NCBI GenBank assembly: GCA_947501475.1
Contig: CANMWA010000001.1
Coordinates: 124,001 to 188,000, forward strand
Source of the DNA: an uncultured Aquimarina sp.
GTDB taxonomy: Bacteria > Bacteroidota > Bacteroidia > Flavobacteriales > Flavobacteriaceae
Reading direction: 5' to 3'
Length of the DNA stretch: 64,000 bases
This document shows, in pieces, positions 17,201 through 25,067 of the stretch. A program made the position numbers and the translations under genes. Positions within the stretch are counted from its first letter, which is position 1, and each line of letters starts with the position of its first letter. The notes below the pieces were generated by a model, which saw only the letters and a list, made by a program, of their open reading frames with translations, searched no databases and was not told the DNA's origin.

Positions 17201-18830
17201 AGATAGTACAGCCACTGTGCTTAAAAGATTAAATGCCGATGTGTATGCTGTTGAAGAAATTGCAGATGATGTATTATTTGCAGAATTAGTAGCACAACTG
17301 CCAGGATATGATTATATCTTATCTGATGCAACTTCTAATCCAGGAGGTACTCCTCCTTTCCAAAAAGTTGGTTTTATCTATAATACTCAAACTGTTTCTG
17401 TAGTAAATACTAGAGCTATGTTTACTGCTATCCACCCACTTTATAATGGTGGTGATGATTCTGCCTTAGTAAATTACCCAAATAGTACATCTCGTTTCTT
17501 CGCAAGTGGAAGATTGCCATTTTTAATGACTGCAGATGTAACAATTAATGGTACTACAGAGCGTATTGATCTAATTGCACTGCATGCCAGAGCTAATAGT
17601 GGTAATGATGCTCAGGGTCGCTACGACATGCGTAAATATGATGTAGAGGTCCTAAAAGATTCTTTAGACGCTAATTTTGCTAATAATAAAGTTATTCTGT
17701 TAGGTGATTATAATGATGATGTAGATGAAACAGTAGCTGATATCACCTCCACTATTTCTAGTTTTCAAGAATATGTTGATGATACTGCCAATTATAACAT
17801 TGTATCTTCTGCGTTAAGTGAAGCTGGTTTAAGATCTTTTGTGTTCAGAGAAAATATGATCGATCATATAGCGGTAACCAATGAGCTAAATGAGGCCTAT
17901 ATCGAAAACTCTGTAACGGTTCATTATGAAGTGTATGATGCAGATTATGCGTTTACCACTTCAGATCACTTTCCGGTTTCTGCTAGATTCTTATTAGAGC
18001 CAAAATTTGTAGACAATCAATGTGCAGGCGGATCTATAATCTCTTTTGATCAAGGTACAAGAAAAGATGGTAGAAGAATCTCAAGATTTAGAAGCAATCC
18101 TGATCGCGCTATAGGAAACCCAAGAGAAAGAAGATATTTTAACTTTGTGAGTTTAGGATTTGGTGGATCAATCACTGTGGAACTAAACAATGAGATTTTT
18201 GACAATAAAGACACTAATGAATTCGCGATATTCGAGTCTACAGGATTTTTTGATAATATCCCATGTCATTATTATCCAGAAGCTGCAGAAGTATTCGCGT
18301 CGCAAGATGGTGTTGAGTTTGTTTCTCTAGGAACAACCTGTCAAGATGGTGAGTTTGATCTTGCCACTGGTAATTTGCGCTCTGCAAAATACATCAAAGT
18401 TGTAGATACTAGTGACAAAGCTGTTTTTCCTTGGTTTGCAGATGGATATGATCTAGATGCTATTGTATGTCTTGAAAACGGGCAGTCAATTACGACTAAA
18501 GCAGCAATAACATATGCTAATAATCCAACTGATCTCGAGAGTGAGCTAATGGAAGAAGGTTTCGGATTAGAAGATGTGTCTGTTTCTGTATCGCCTAACC
18601 CTGTAGAAGATCAGCTCTTTATTGACTTCAACTCTTTTATCCAAGGCGATGTACGTGTTACTATTACTGATATTGTGGGTAAAACGGTTTATAATCAAAC
18701 CATACGATTAAATGTGGGACAATCTAAGCTATCTGTAGATATGAATCGTTATCCAAATGGTTTTTATGTAGTTAATGCTTCAGATAAAAGTGGGGCAGTT
18801 AACGTCACCAAAAAGATTATTAATAGATAA
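14217..18830 (+). CDS. Giant T9SS-secreted nuclease: four lamin-tail domains, OB-like domain, EEP domain
   Basis: The start is taken at MKLKLLLIPFIVSCF, which gives a signal peptide ending GIAQS (1537 aa). Domains in order: four lamin-tail-like (LTD) repeats at about residues 27-180, 192-385, 395-575 and 580-755; an OB-fold/DUF5689-like domain near 763-950 (GTPVTISGVLTVTD); an EEP nuclease domain near 963-1262 with AWNIEWFGD, ALHARANSG, LLGDYNDDVD and TSDHFPVS; a ~160-residue beta-rich domain; and a type A T9SS sorting domain from about 1457. The architecture is that of secreted flavobacterial DNases. It likely degrades extracellular nucleic acid. It forms a single transcription unit closed by a terminator. 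Confidence 0.88.
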   Translation: MKLKLLLIPFIVSCFLGTQNGIAQSVFINELHYDNAGTDVDEAIEIAGAAGTDLTNWSIVLYNGSNGTVYNTISISGVIADQQGGFGTIIQVLPANGLQNGAPDGLALVDNNNTVVQFLSYEGVITATDGPASGLSSTDIGVSESSSTQVGASLQLSGAGTVAADFVWEATATNTYGAVNTNQTFGIPFVVPIINEFVCNHTGSDTDEFVEIKAAPETDLSEYWILEIDGDSNALGVIDEVIQLGSTDVNGYYTTAFGSNVFENGTVTLLLVKNFTGTLGQDLDADDNGTFDTTPWEAVIDDIGVNDGGATDLNYATVTLLQSFDGIPFTVGGASRFPNGVDTDAATDWKRNDFDGSGLPSFPLAVAEPGEAVNTPNRENVVIDDGGGEDAVIVINEIDADTEGSDLLEFVELYDGGVGNTALDGHILVFYNGSNDQSYATYDLTGFTTNTNGYFVIGNVDVANVSITFPGNGLQNGADAVALYKTDAASFPNGTVVSTDNLLDAIVYDTNDGDDAELLVLLNATEPQVNEDDKNDKNFHSLQRFPNGSGGLRNTSTYTQAIATPGASNTNATEVINLIINELDADTQGSDALEFVELYDGGVGNTSLDGFVLVNYNGNNNTSYNAFDLDGFTTNAEGYFVIGNADVANVNLVVPGNTFQNGADAVVLYLGDAANFPNGTTIVTENIIDAVVYDTDDADDLELLVLLNADQPQLNENANGSKDAESLQRVPNGEGGPRNTITYTAKAPTPGASNDGIIVVPGEPVTIAEARAAVEGTPVTISGVLTVTDSFNGPAFIQDTTGGIAVFDQQVHANASLKVGDSITLTGVRAVFNDQVQISGVVDVVNNGLPQNPITPLEITLAELANHPGELVRVLNTSFPNPGDLLFGNSNFTLTDASGSGDLRVNNNVASVVGKVQPVTCPEITGVIGRFREFFQLLPRAFADIPCAVEFIPPGDTIGIPKEDTFDVVAWNIEWFGDENNSPVGQNPMSDAIQRDSTATVLKRLNADVYAVEEIADDVLFAELVAQLPGYDYILSDATSNPGGTPPFQKVGFIYNTQTVSVVNTRAMFTAIHPLYNGGDDSALVNYPNSTSRFFASGRLPFLMTADVTINGTTERIDLIALHARANSGNDAQGRYDMRKYDVEVLKDSLDANFANNKVILLGDYNDDVDETVADITSTISSFQEYVDDTANYNIVSSALSEAGLRSFVFRENMIDHIAVTNELNEAYIENSVTVHYEVYDADYAFTTSDHFPVSARFLLEPKFVDNQCAGGSIISFDQGTRKDGRRISRFRSNPDRAIGNPRERRYFNFVSLGFGGSITVELNNEIFDNKDTNEFAIFESTGFFDNIPCHYYPEAAEVFASQDGVEFVSLGTTCQDGEFDLATGNLRSAKYIKVVDTSDKAVFPWFADGYDLDAIVCLENGQSITTKAAITYANNPTDLESELMEEGFGLEDVSVSVSPNPVEDQLFIDFNSFIQGDVRVTITDIVGKTVYNQTIRLNVGQSKLSVDMNRYPNGFYVVNASDKSGAVNVTKKIINR
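15399..16508 (+). repeat. Imperfect tandem 555-bp repeat encoding LTD domains 3 and 4
   Basis: The units begin at 15399 (INEIDADTEGSD) and 15954 (INELDADTQGSD) and stay in register over the whole LTD domain, sharing LEFVELYDGGVGNT, GYFVIGNADVANV-like and FPNGT segments. Synonymous differences are scattered through the copies, so the duplication is not very recent. Confidence 0.8.
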
Positions 18831-18850
18831 TAGTATTTAGAAGATATAAC

Positions 18851-18879
18851 AAAGGCTGGATAATATATCCAGCCTTTTT
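18851..18879. terminator. Bidirectional terminator after the giant nuclease
   Basis: AAAGGCTGGATA (18851-18862) pairs perfectly with TATCCAGCCTTT (18866-18877) and is flanked by A and T tracts. It also serves the minus-strand gene ending at 18882. Confidence 0.88.
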
Positions 18880-18881
18880 AT

Positions 18882-19142
18882 TTACTTCTTGTTATTTTCG
18901 AGTTCTCGCTTTTTTCTTTTTTGTTCGCGCTCTCGTTTTTTTTGTTCTCTCTTCAACTTTCTAAGTTCTTTTTTAGATAGTTTTTTCGGCGGTAATTTTT
19001 TTGATGCTTTTTTAGCAACTACTGCTGTCTCATTAGTAACTGTTTTTTCTGCATTGGTTTCAGCTTCTTTTTTCTTGTCTCCACAAGACACCACTGCTAT
19101 TGTTACTACAATTACTAATAACCACTTTTTTAAAGTTTTCAT
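18882..19142 (-). CDS. Small lysine/arginine-rich lipoprotein, hypothetical
   Basis: The 86-aa product has a lipoprotein signal (VVSC) and a mature part that turns into an almost uninterrupted run of K, R and E residues after residue 45 (KKLSKKELRKLKREQKK). The tail should form a highly charged helix. No family is recognised. Clear signal peptide and a flanking terminator support expression. Confidence 0.6.
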   Translation of the reverse strand: MKTLKKWLLVIVVTIAVVSCGDKKKEAETNAEKTVTNETAVVAKKASKKLPPKKLSKKELRKLKREQKKREREQKRKKRELENNKK

Positions 19143-19264
19143 AATACAACAATTTTAGTTTGTACTGTGTACTTAACGTAAGATCGGAGTAATTGTTTTA
19201 TTACTCTCGAATAGCCCATTTTTATTGATGTTTCAAACGATTAAAATTTATAATATTATAAATT

Positions 19265-19301
19265 CTACACCTCACAGGTCTTTGAGACCTGTGAGGTGTA
19301 G
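19265..19301. repeat. REP-like palindrome a
   Basis: A perfect 17-bp inverted repeat (left arm 19265-19281 beginning CTACACCTCACAGG, right arm 19285-19301) with a 3-nt TTG loop. The core CTCACAGGTCT...AGACCTGTGAG is shared with the palindrome at 20653. It starts 10 bp 3' of the stop codon of the minus-strand gene at 19312. The adjoining 19299-19316 stretch also matches 20689-20706. Confidence 0.85.
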
Positions 19302-19311
19302 GTGTAAGTTT

Positions 19312-19929
19312 TTATTCTAATTTCAATTTTATGGCATCAAAAGAGTTAGTTCTTATCCCTATTAACCCGTACACTGTTTTTCCTTTATTAATAATTGTTC
19401 CATTTATATTGTACTTCAGCATTTCTGTATTAAATTTTTTATTAGCAGAACCTGCAGCTATCATATTTCCTCCCGCCAAACCCGGACCCAGTATCAATCC
19501 AATTGGAATAGAACTTGTATCTTCTTGTGTTCCATTTGTGCTTTTTGATGTATATAAATTAACGGGACTCAAAAGTAAATACCAAAGATATGATGCTGGG
19601 CTTTGTTTTAGGGTTTTAAATACTTTTTCGTTTTCTATTACAAAAATCTCATTTCCATTTTCATAAGTTAATTTTATATCTTTCCCGAAAGTCAAATCTC
19701 TATCAGAGTTGTTTGTTATTTTTACTGCTAATAACTTGATCCCTTTTTTAAGCTCTTTCTTGGCATATTTTTTATCTAATAAATCATATTTATATTCTAG
19801 AGTTACATCATTTAGAGTATTGTTAGATATATAATTTATAGATTCAGGATTAATCATTTTATATCCCGAAGCACAGCTTGTTAACGCTGTAATACAAATA
19901 GATAATAGGGCAATTTTAATAATTTTCAT
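19312..19929 (-). CDS. Lipoprotein, hypothetical
   Basis: The 205-aa product has lipobox LTSC at the N-terminus and a predicted mature domain rich in beta strands (ITNNSDRDLTFGKDIKLTYENG). It has a hydrophobic glycine-rich segment near residues 142-162 (SIPIGLILGPGLAGGNMIAAG) that could be a membrane hairpin. No family is recognised. Its upstream region carries a 36-bp module also found at the same distance upstream of the TonB receptor gene at 25035, so the two may be co-regulated. Confidence 0.65.
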   Translation of the reverse strand: MKIIKIALLSICITALTSCASGYKMINPESINYISNNTLNDVTLEYKYDLLDKKYAKKELKKGIKLLAVKITNNSDRDLTFGKDIKLTYENGNEIFVIENEKVFKTLKQSPASYLWYLLLSPVNLYTSKSTNGTQEDTSSIPIGLILGPGLAGGNMIAAGSANKKFNTEMLKYNINGTIINKGKTVYGLIGIRTNSFDAIKLKLE

Positions 19930-19962
19930 TAGTTTAGTTTTTATATTTTTTAGTTTTATAGT

Positions 19963-19998
19963 GCAAGATTACAACATAATAGTTTCATTTTTCGATAC
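19963..19998 (-). promoter_or_regulatory. Shared 36-bp upstream module, copy 2
   Basis: This stretch matches 25068-25103 at 31 of 36 positions. It begins 34 bp upstream of its start codon, versus 33 bp for the other copy. On the minus strand it contains TAATCTTG, close to the -7 element TAnnTTTG, preceded by a degenerate inverted repeat (GTATC...TGAAAC). Confidence 0.6.
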
Positions 19999-20042
19999 TG
20001 GTAGTTTTTTGATGACTTTTTTGTTTTTTAATATTTTAGATT

Positions 20043-20081
20043 TATAGACCCCACATGTCTCTGAGACCTGTGGGGTCTATA
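20043..20081. repeat. REP-like palindrome b, 3' of the RAYT gene
   Basis: Arms TATAGACCCCACATGTCT (20043-20060) and AGACCTGTGGGGTCTATA (20064-20081) pair with one mismatch around CTG. It belongs to the same family as copies a, c and d but carries CCCCAC in place of CCTCAC. It lies 18 bp 3' of the transposase stop codon. Confidence 0.8.
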
Positions 20082-20107
20082 GTTATTTTTGGTCTATAAT
20101 TATTTTT
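20074..20107. repeat. 17-bp tandem duplication at the RAYT 3' boundary
   Basis: Two copies of GGTCTATARTTATTTTT (20074-20090 and 20091-20107) differ at one base. The first overlaps the right arm of palindrome b and the second contains the transposase stop codon. Confidence 0.8.
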
Positions 20108-20627
20108 GAGTATGTACATACTCAAAATTTGACTTTCCGTCAAATAAGGAAAGTACATATTCTCTATTAAGCTGAGTATTTTTTGAGGATAAAAAGCTTT
20201 GGTAAGAAGAGTATGGATAATCTCTAAAATCCGAAATCATCTTGTGGTGTTGAGGATTCGTATGAACATAAATAATAACTTGCTTTAGATACTTTTCATT
20301 TTCTATCTTTTTTCTTGAAAACCTATCTTTAAATAAACTACCGCTTCTACCATATGCTTTATTGATAGCTTTAGCATAGGTATTGAACATGTTCGAGAAT
20401 TTTTGAGAAATTACCTTGTCTTCAATATTTTCATGGGTTTTGACTACTAAATGAAAATGGTTTTTTAATAGACAATAAGCATATACTTCGCATACATCTA
20501 AAATATATTTTTCTATTAAGCGTAGAAAATATTCATAATTACGATTTTCTTTAAAAAGATTCTCTTTATTATTACCTCTATTGTATATATGAAAATATGT
20601 GTCCGATTTTAATGGTTCGTATTTCAT
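20100..20627 (-). CDS. REP-associated tyrosine transposase (RAYT), Y1/IS200-like
   Basis: The 175-aa protein is a single-domain HUH Y1 transposase of the REP-associated type: N-terminal YFHIYNRGN, the HUH motif LKNHFHLVV (H57, H59), GSLFKDRF, and the catalytic tyrosine Y120 in IIYVHTNP, then DYPYSSYQSFL. These domesticated transposases process REP palindromes rather than carrying their own IS ends. Four matching palindromes lie nearby (19265, 20043, 20653, 22115), two of them flanking this gene. It appears intact and potentially active. Confidence 0.92.
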   Translation of the reverse strand: MKYEPLKSDTYFHIYNRGNNKENLFKENRNYEYFLRLIEKYILDVCEVYAYCLLKNHFHLVVKTHENIEDKVISQKFSNMFNTYAKAINKAYGRSGSLFKDRFSRKKIENEKYLKQVIIYVHTNPQHHKMISDFRDYPYSSYQSFLSSKNTQLNREYVLSLFDGKSNFEYVHTQK

Positions 20628-20652
20628 TCTGATTATATTGAATATATTATAT

Positions 20653-20693
20653 ATCTAGACCTCACAGGTCTCTGAGACCTGTGAGGTCTAGAT
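20653..20693. repeat. REP-like palindrome c, 5' of the RAYT gene
   Basis: A perfect 19-bp inverted repeat (20653-20671 with 20675-20693, loop CTG) containing the core CTCACAGGTCT...AGACCTGTGAG. It is 8 bp 3' of the stop codon of the DUF5689 gene at 20702. The flank to 20706, which includes that stop codon, matches the flank of palindrome a. Confidence 0.88.
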
Positions 20694-20701
20694 GTAAGTT
20701 T

Positions 20702-22093
20702 TTATTTTCCGAAAATCCTAAAATTATCAATATGGTATCGTGTGGTCGCTCGGGGATCACCCCCTATGTACCTAAAACCTATTCTAATTCTACCTTCTAT
20801 ACATGATAAACTAATGGGTCCGCCAGGAATAAAATCTCCAAATGCGTTTAGTGGTCCTCGAGGAATAGTGACATCTAGTTTTGTCCATTTAGCTGTATTA
20901 GGATCTGCTATAAAATTATCGGTAACGAATACCTCTAGAATATTACCATTATCATAACCTGCTTGTAGATCAACATTTAATATTTCATCTACAGACATGT
21001 TTACATCGATCTCTGGACTGATAAACCATACTTCATAAAGGCTTTCTTTGGATCTAAATCCAGTGATCTGCACATATTGATTATCATTAAAATCTCCTGT
21101 TTTATATTTTAATTTACCATTAGTAGTATTGATGTTAATCCAGCCTTTTTCTTCGAGAATAGCAATTTTAGGCACATTAAAATCTTCTTCAAACAGCACT
21201 TCTGTTCCATCATTTGTTACTTCGCATTCTAAGACTTTTGGGTCACACCGTTTATCATTATCAAAGACCAACCCAGATGGATTATTAAGAACCAGATTAT
21301 ACCTATTCCCTAAAAAGTTTTTAGTGAAAATTCCTTCAAAGCTTCCTTGATTATCAGGTAATTTAAATCCCTTAAAATCAGAAAAAGTACTGGTGCTAAG
21401 TATTGTTGATCTACCTGTTGTACAGCTTTCGACTATTCGTTCTCCATCAAACACATCATTGGGCTCTGCGGCAAAAGTAAACTCCTTACCCTCTAATACT
21501 ATGCTTTTATTAAATTGAATGTCATTTATCTTAATATATGTGTTTAATAAAGCATCAGTAAAATCTTCAAAAGTAGTAGTCAAGGGTGTGATTTGTGCTA
21601 TTTGTGAAGACCTTATGATCACCTCATCTGCCATAAACGAAGGAATCTGCTCAACCGTGTTACCGTTTAAAACCCCTATGGTAGGCACCCCGTTTTCTAT
21701 TCCGATTGATAATCCGTCGAGTTGTATATATACTTTACGACCAAACTCATATTTTGTAAATAATGGGTTTTTATTGATCACTAATCGTACTCCGGCAGTT
21801 GGATTTTCATTTTTATCCTGAAGGATGAGTTCTTTAAAAAAATTACTTTCTTTATCACTAGACACAACATAACCCAACATAAAGCTATTTGTATCTTTAA
21901 AAACTGCTTTTGCTGTTTCTCCTTCTTCTTCAATTTTTTGACTCATCATGCCCAATACAGCATCAATGGTAATAATATTTCCTTCTATCTCTTGTTCATC
22001 AATAGTGAGTGTTGGGGTTTTAAACTCTTCTTCGGGAGCGCAATTAAAAATAGTAATTGCTATACTGATAAGGTATATTCTTTTTTTTATCAT
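20702..22093 (-). CDS. DUF5689 lipoprotein with C-terminal adhesion-like domain
   Basis: The 463-aa product begins with a lipoprotein signal (ITIFNC). The N-terminal ~280 residues match DUF5689, a Bacteroidota OB-fold-like domain (LGYVVSSDKESNFFKELILQD, VYIQLDGLSIG). After a region around 290, the C-terminal ~160 residues resemble the jelly-roll choice-of-anchor J type (WFISPEIDVN, VFVTDNF, RYHIDNFRIFGK). It lies 56 bp downstream of the TonB receptor gene and is probably its surface lipoprotein partner, in the manner of SusD-like pairs but a different family. Confidence 0.82.
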   Translation of the reverse strand: MIKKRIYLISIAITIFNCAPEEEFKTPTLTIDEQEIEGNIITIDAVLGMMSQKIEEEGETAKAVFKDTNSFMLGYVVSSDKESNFFKELILQDKNENPTAGVRLVINKNPLFTKYEFGRKVYIQLDGLSIGIENGVPTIGVLNGNTVEQIPSFMADEVIIRSSQIAQITPLTTTFEDFTDALLNTYIKINDIQFNKSIVLEGKEFTFAAEPNDVFDGERIVESCTTGRSTILSTSTFSDFKGFKLPDNQGSFEGIFTKNFLGNRYNLVLNNPSGLVFDNDKRCDPKVLECEVTNDGTEVLFEEDFNVPKIAILEEKGWININTTNGKLKYKTGDFNDNQYVQITGFRSKESLYEVWFISPEIDVNMSVDEILNVDLQAGYDNGNILEVFVTDNFIADPNTAKWTKLDVTIPRGPLNAFGDFIPGGPISLSCIEGRIRIGFRYIGGDPRATTRYHIDNFRIFGK

Positions 22094-22114
22094 CTTTTTT
22101 GTTTTTATGTATTA

Positions 22115-22148
22115 TAGGCTTCACTGGTCTCGAGACCAGTGAGGTCTA
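22115..22148. repeat. REP-like palindrome d between TonB receptor and DUF5689 genes
   Basis: Arms 22115-22130 and 22133-22148 pair with a CG loop (core CACTGGTCTCGAGACCAGTG). The two departures from perfect symmetry are wobble-compatible in one RNA strand. It begins 1 bp 3' of the TonB receptor stop codon at 22150. Core bases differ from copies a-c but the outer AGGTCTA arm is shared. Confidence 0.75.
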
Positions 22149-22149
22149 G

Positions 22150-25035
22150 TTAAAATCTTACGTATACATTAAAATAGTAGGATGTGCCATAGCCGAAGAA
22201 ATATTTTGGTCCAAAAACCGGGGTATCTCGTTGAGATTCTTCTAATGCTAGTCTATAGTTGGCATTTCTGGTTTGCTCAAAACCTCCTGTTTTATATTCT
22301 TGATTTAATATGTTGTTTATTGAAGTAAAAAAACCAACATAACAGTTGTTGATTTTCCAGGATTTACCCCCCACAGCATTGACTAAAAAATAGTCCTCAA
22401 ATCGTTCTTGACGTAAAAGACTTTTTGCAACGTTTTCATCATAATCATTAAATGGCAGACCATCAAAATCTTGATAAAAATTTGTTGTCCTAGCAAAAGG
22501 ACTTACATTGATGTATGCATTAGAAAAATAGTTTGTCGTAGCACCAAACCACCAAAAATTAGGATCTCTATATTCAAACCCTAATTGTGCTGCATTTTGT
22601 GGGCCAGCGGCAAGGTGATATCCTTGTAGTGAGGATTTTCCGAAACTTCGTATCCCTTGAAAATCAGTAAAAGCAGGACTTGTGCTGGTTAACGTTAAAT
22701 CAGGATCATTGTTATATATGTAGTTACCCATTGCTACAACTGCTTTGAGTTTTATGGTAGGTGTAATATGATAGGCTATACCTAATTCTCCTCCCACATA
22801 CAACTTATCAATATCGGTTAATATTTCTTGAACAAAACCTGTATTTGATCCAGAAATAGCTTCAGTAAAAAAGAATGAAATATTTGTTGCATCCTGAATC
22901 TGAGTATAATAATTCGTTAGCCTTACTTTTATTTTGGGGGATTTAAATAGATAACTAGCGTCTATCGATTGGATTTTTTCGCTTTCCTGTTTTCCTCCCA
23001 CTAGTTGTGCTACTGTGTTATTGTTTTGTCTGGCATTTACAAAAGCGTTACGAAGAGTCGGTGCTTTATTATAATATGCTGCATGAACCTTTACCGCATG
23101 GCGACCATCTATTTTTAAGGTAACTCCTGCTTTACCGCCATAGTTTGTAAAATCTAATGGGTCACTTTTTCCAAAAGAAGCACTACCGGGAAAATATCCG
23201 TTCTCGAACAAGCCATTTCTTTGATAAGATGTTTTAGACACTGTACCGCTTAGAAAAAAATCAATGCTATTGTATGTAAACTGGCCTTGTGCAAAACCAT
23301 CAATGGTAGTTGCATCAATCTCATACTTATAATCATATTGATCGCCTTCTTTTACAATGCGATTAGGGTTACGTAGATCACTTTGTGCTCGATTAGCAAG
23401 CTCTATCGGTGTAAACCCTGTACCCGATAGTGCAAATACATCGACATCCAAAAAGCCTGTTCCGCCAAGTAAATCTGTTACTTCAGCAAAATTTTTACTA
23501 TTTAAATTTCTATAGTTTATAGCTGTGTTGAGGGTAATGTGTTTATTAATAGCGCTATTAAGAATAAGGTTTCCGCTTAGCTGCGTATCATCAATCCTAT
23601 CATCATATAAAATATAGGTAGCATTATTGCCTTGTTGTGCATTTTGCTGATTTATTTGTATTAACTCATTCCAATCTACCTGGCCGTCATTAATAAGGGA
23701 TTGTGTTACTAAAAAAGCGTTTTGATAATCTAACGGTGTAGGATTAGCTTCGGTTAGATAAAAACTCGGTAATTTTTCTGGATGCACAGGGTTGGTATTG
23801 GCACTTCTGCCCCCACCAGCATAGATTTGTTGCCCATCAAAACCTGAGATTTGATCACTTCCTCCCGTATCTATTCGGCTATTGGCAATGTTTCCTGTTT
23901 GAAAAGCAATATTTGTATTTAATTCGGTATGCGTAGCTATCTTCCAATAGTGGTTAAGCATTACAATGGGTTCTTCTATTTTTCGTGTTCTCGAATTTCT
24001 GATTTCATCACCTTGATATCCCCAATTAGGGTTATACTTATTTCCTTTAATTCTATATACTTCTTGAGTTATTGCGGTACCCCTTCCTCGACGATTGGGA
24101 GTATAAAAACCTGTTAGATTAAGGCTGTGTTTAGTGTTCAATTGCTTTTCTACCGAAACAAAAAAAGAATTGGCATCATACAATGTTCCGTCTACATAGC
24201 CTTGGTTTGCATACCTTCTAGATAGTGCTACCGAAAAAGCCCAACCTCCAGAAGTAATCCCAGAATTATATGTACTCATTACCCGACCTTGATAACTTCT
24301 ATTCGAGCTGGCATAAGAAAGCTTGCTTCCTTTTCTGTATCGAGAAGCTCTCATGATGATATTTGAAGTGCCCGATAGGCCCCCAAAAGTATATTCGTTC
24401 TCTGAAATACCCGAAGAAAACTCTTGATTGCGTTGTACATCATTAAGCCCTCCCCAATTACTCCATTGCGGTTTGCCGTTTAAAAACTTGTTCATTTCGA
24501 TGCCATTGATCAACACCTTCCCATTTTCATTACCTACACCTCTAGGGCGAAAAAAAGTTGACCCAAAATCAAATGCAGCTGCATTCAAAAACACATCTCG
24601 GTTAGCATGAAGCAACGCAGCAGTATTGTATGATATATCATTATCATCACCCAACTCTTGGTCAGAAAGGCTAATGGTGTTTACCAGCTGTTCTTCAGTA
24701 TTAAAATCATACTGTACATCGATTTTACCAAGATCTAATACCGTTCCTTGATTAATTACAATAGGAAAGCGCTTTTTGACAAACCCCTTTTTGTGTATGA
24801 TAAGCAACTGTTCTCCTTCCGGAAGTATTTTATCATTAAGTACAAACGCTCCTTGAGTATCGGTAAGGGTAAAAATCTTGGTTTTGTGTATTTCGATCTT
24901 TACTTTTTCGAGTTTTTCTCCTGTAATAGCATCGACAATTTCTCCTTGTACTGCTGTTTGTTGAGCATTGATAACAGGAACAGCAATAAAAAATGCAACC
25001 AGCAAACATCGTATCTCAAAAAATTTACAAACCAT
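22150..25035 (-). CDS. TonB-dependent outer-membrane receptor
   Basis: The 961-aa product has a signal peptide ending VINAQQ, a carboxypeptidase-regulatory-like domain (about 27-105: VQGEIVDAITGEKLEKV), a plug domain (about 120-230, with FRPRGVGNENGKVLINGIEMN and GGLSGTSNIIMR) and a beta-barrel ending in YFNVYVRF with the terminal Phe typical of outer-membrane barrels. It pairs with the DUF5689 lipoprotein downstream and is divergent from the exported nuclease at 25153. Import of nucleic-acid breakdown products is an inference from these neighbours. Confidence 0.92.
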   Translation of the reverse strand: MVCKFFEIRCLLVAFFIAVPVINAQQTAVQGEIVDAITGEKLEKVKIEIHKTKIFTLTDTQGAFVLNDKILPEGEQLLIIHKKGFVKKRFPIVINQGTVLDLGKIDVQYDFNTEEQLVNTISLSDQELGDDNDISYNTAALLHANRDVFLNAAAFDFGSTFFRPRGVGNENGKVLINGIEMNKFLNGKPQWSNWGGLNDVQRNQEFSSGISENEYTFGGLSGTSNIIMRASRYRKGSKLSYASSNRSYQGRVMSTYNSGITSGGWAFSVALSRRYANQGYVDGTLYDANSFFVSVEKQLNTKHSLNLTGFYTPNRRGRGTAITQEVYRIKGNKYNPNWGYQGDEIRNSRTRKIEEPIVMLNHYWKIATHTELNTNIAFQTGNIANSRIDTGGSDQISGFDGQQIYAGGGRSANTNPVHPEKLPSFYLTEANPTPLDYQNAFLVTQSLINDGQVDWNELIQINQQNAQQGNNATYILYDDRIDDTQLSGNLILNSAINKHITLNTAINYRNLNSKNFAEVTDLLGGTGFLDVDVFALSGTGFTPIELANRAQSDLRNPNRIVKEGDQYDYKYEIDATTIDGFAQGQFTYNSIDFFLSGTVSKTSYQRNGLFENGYFPGSASFGKSDPLDFTNYGGKAGVTLKIDGRHAVKVHAAYYNKAPTLRNAFVNARQNNNTVAQLVGGKQESEKIQSIDASYLFKSPKIKVRLTNYYTQIQDATNISFFFTEAISGSNTGFVQEILTDIDKLYVGGELGIAYHITPTIKLKAVVAMGNYIYNNDPDLTLTSTSPAFTDFQGIRSFGKSSLQGYHLAAGPQNAAQLGFEYRDPNFWWFGATTNYFSNAYINVSPFARTTNFYQDFDGLPFNDYDENVAKSLLRQERFEDYFLVNAVGGKSWKINNCYVGFFTSINNILNQEYKTGGFEQTRNANYRLALEESQRDTPVFGPKYFFGYGTSYYFNVYVRF

Positions 25036-25067
25036 ATGAATATTTAAAATCTAATTGTTAATAAAAT

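Noticed and set aside
19265..22148. The palindromes as plain rho-independent terminators
   Set aside because: They lack consistent T tracts on the transcribed strand, share sequence beyond the stem and cluster around a RAYT, so a REP family explains them better; some terminator activity remains possible.
24748..25047. 99-aa plus-strand ORF opposite the TonB receptor N-terminus
   Set aside because: It is antisense to the signal peptide and regulatory domain of the receptor and has no features of its own.
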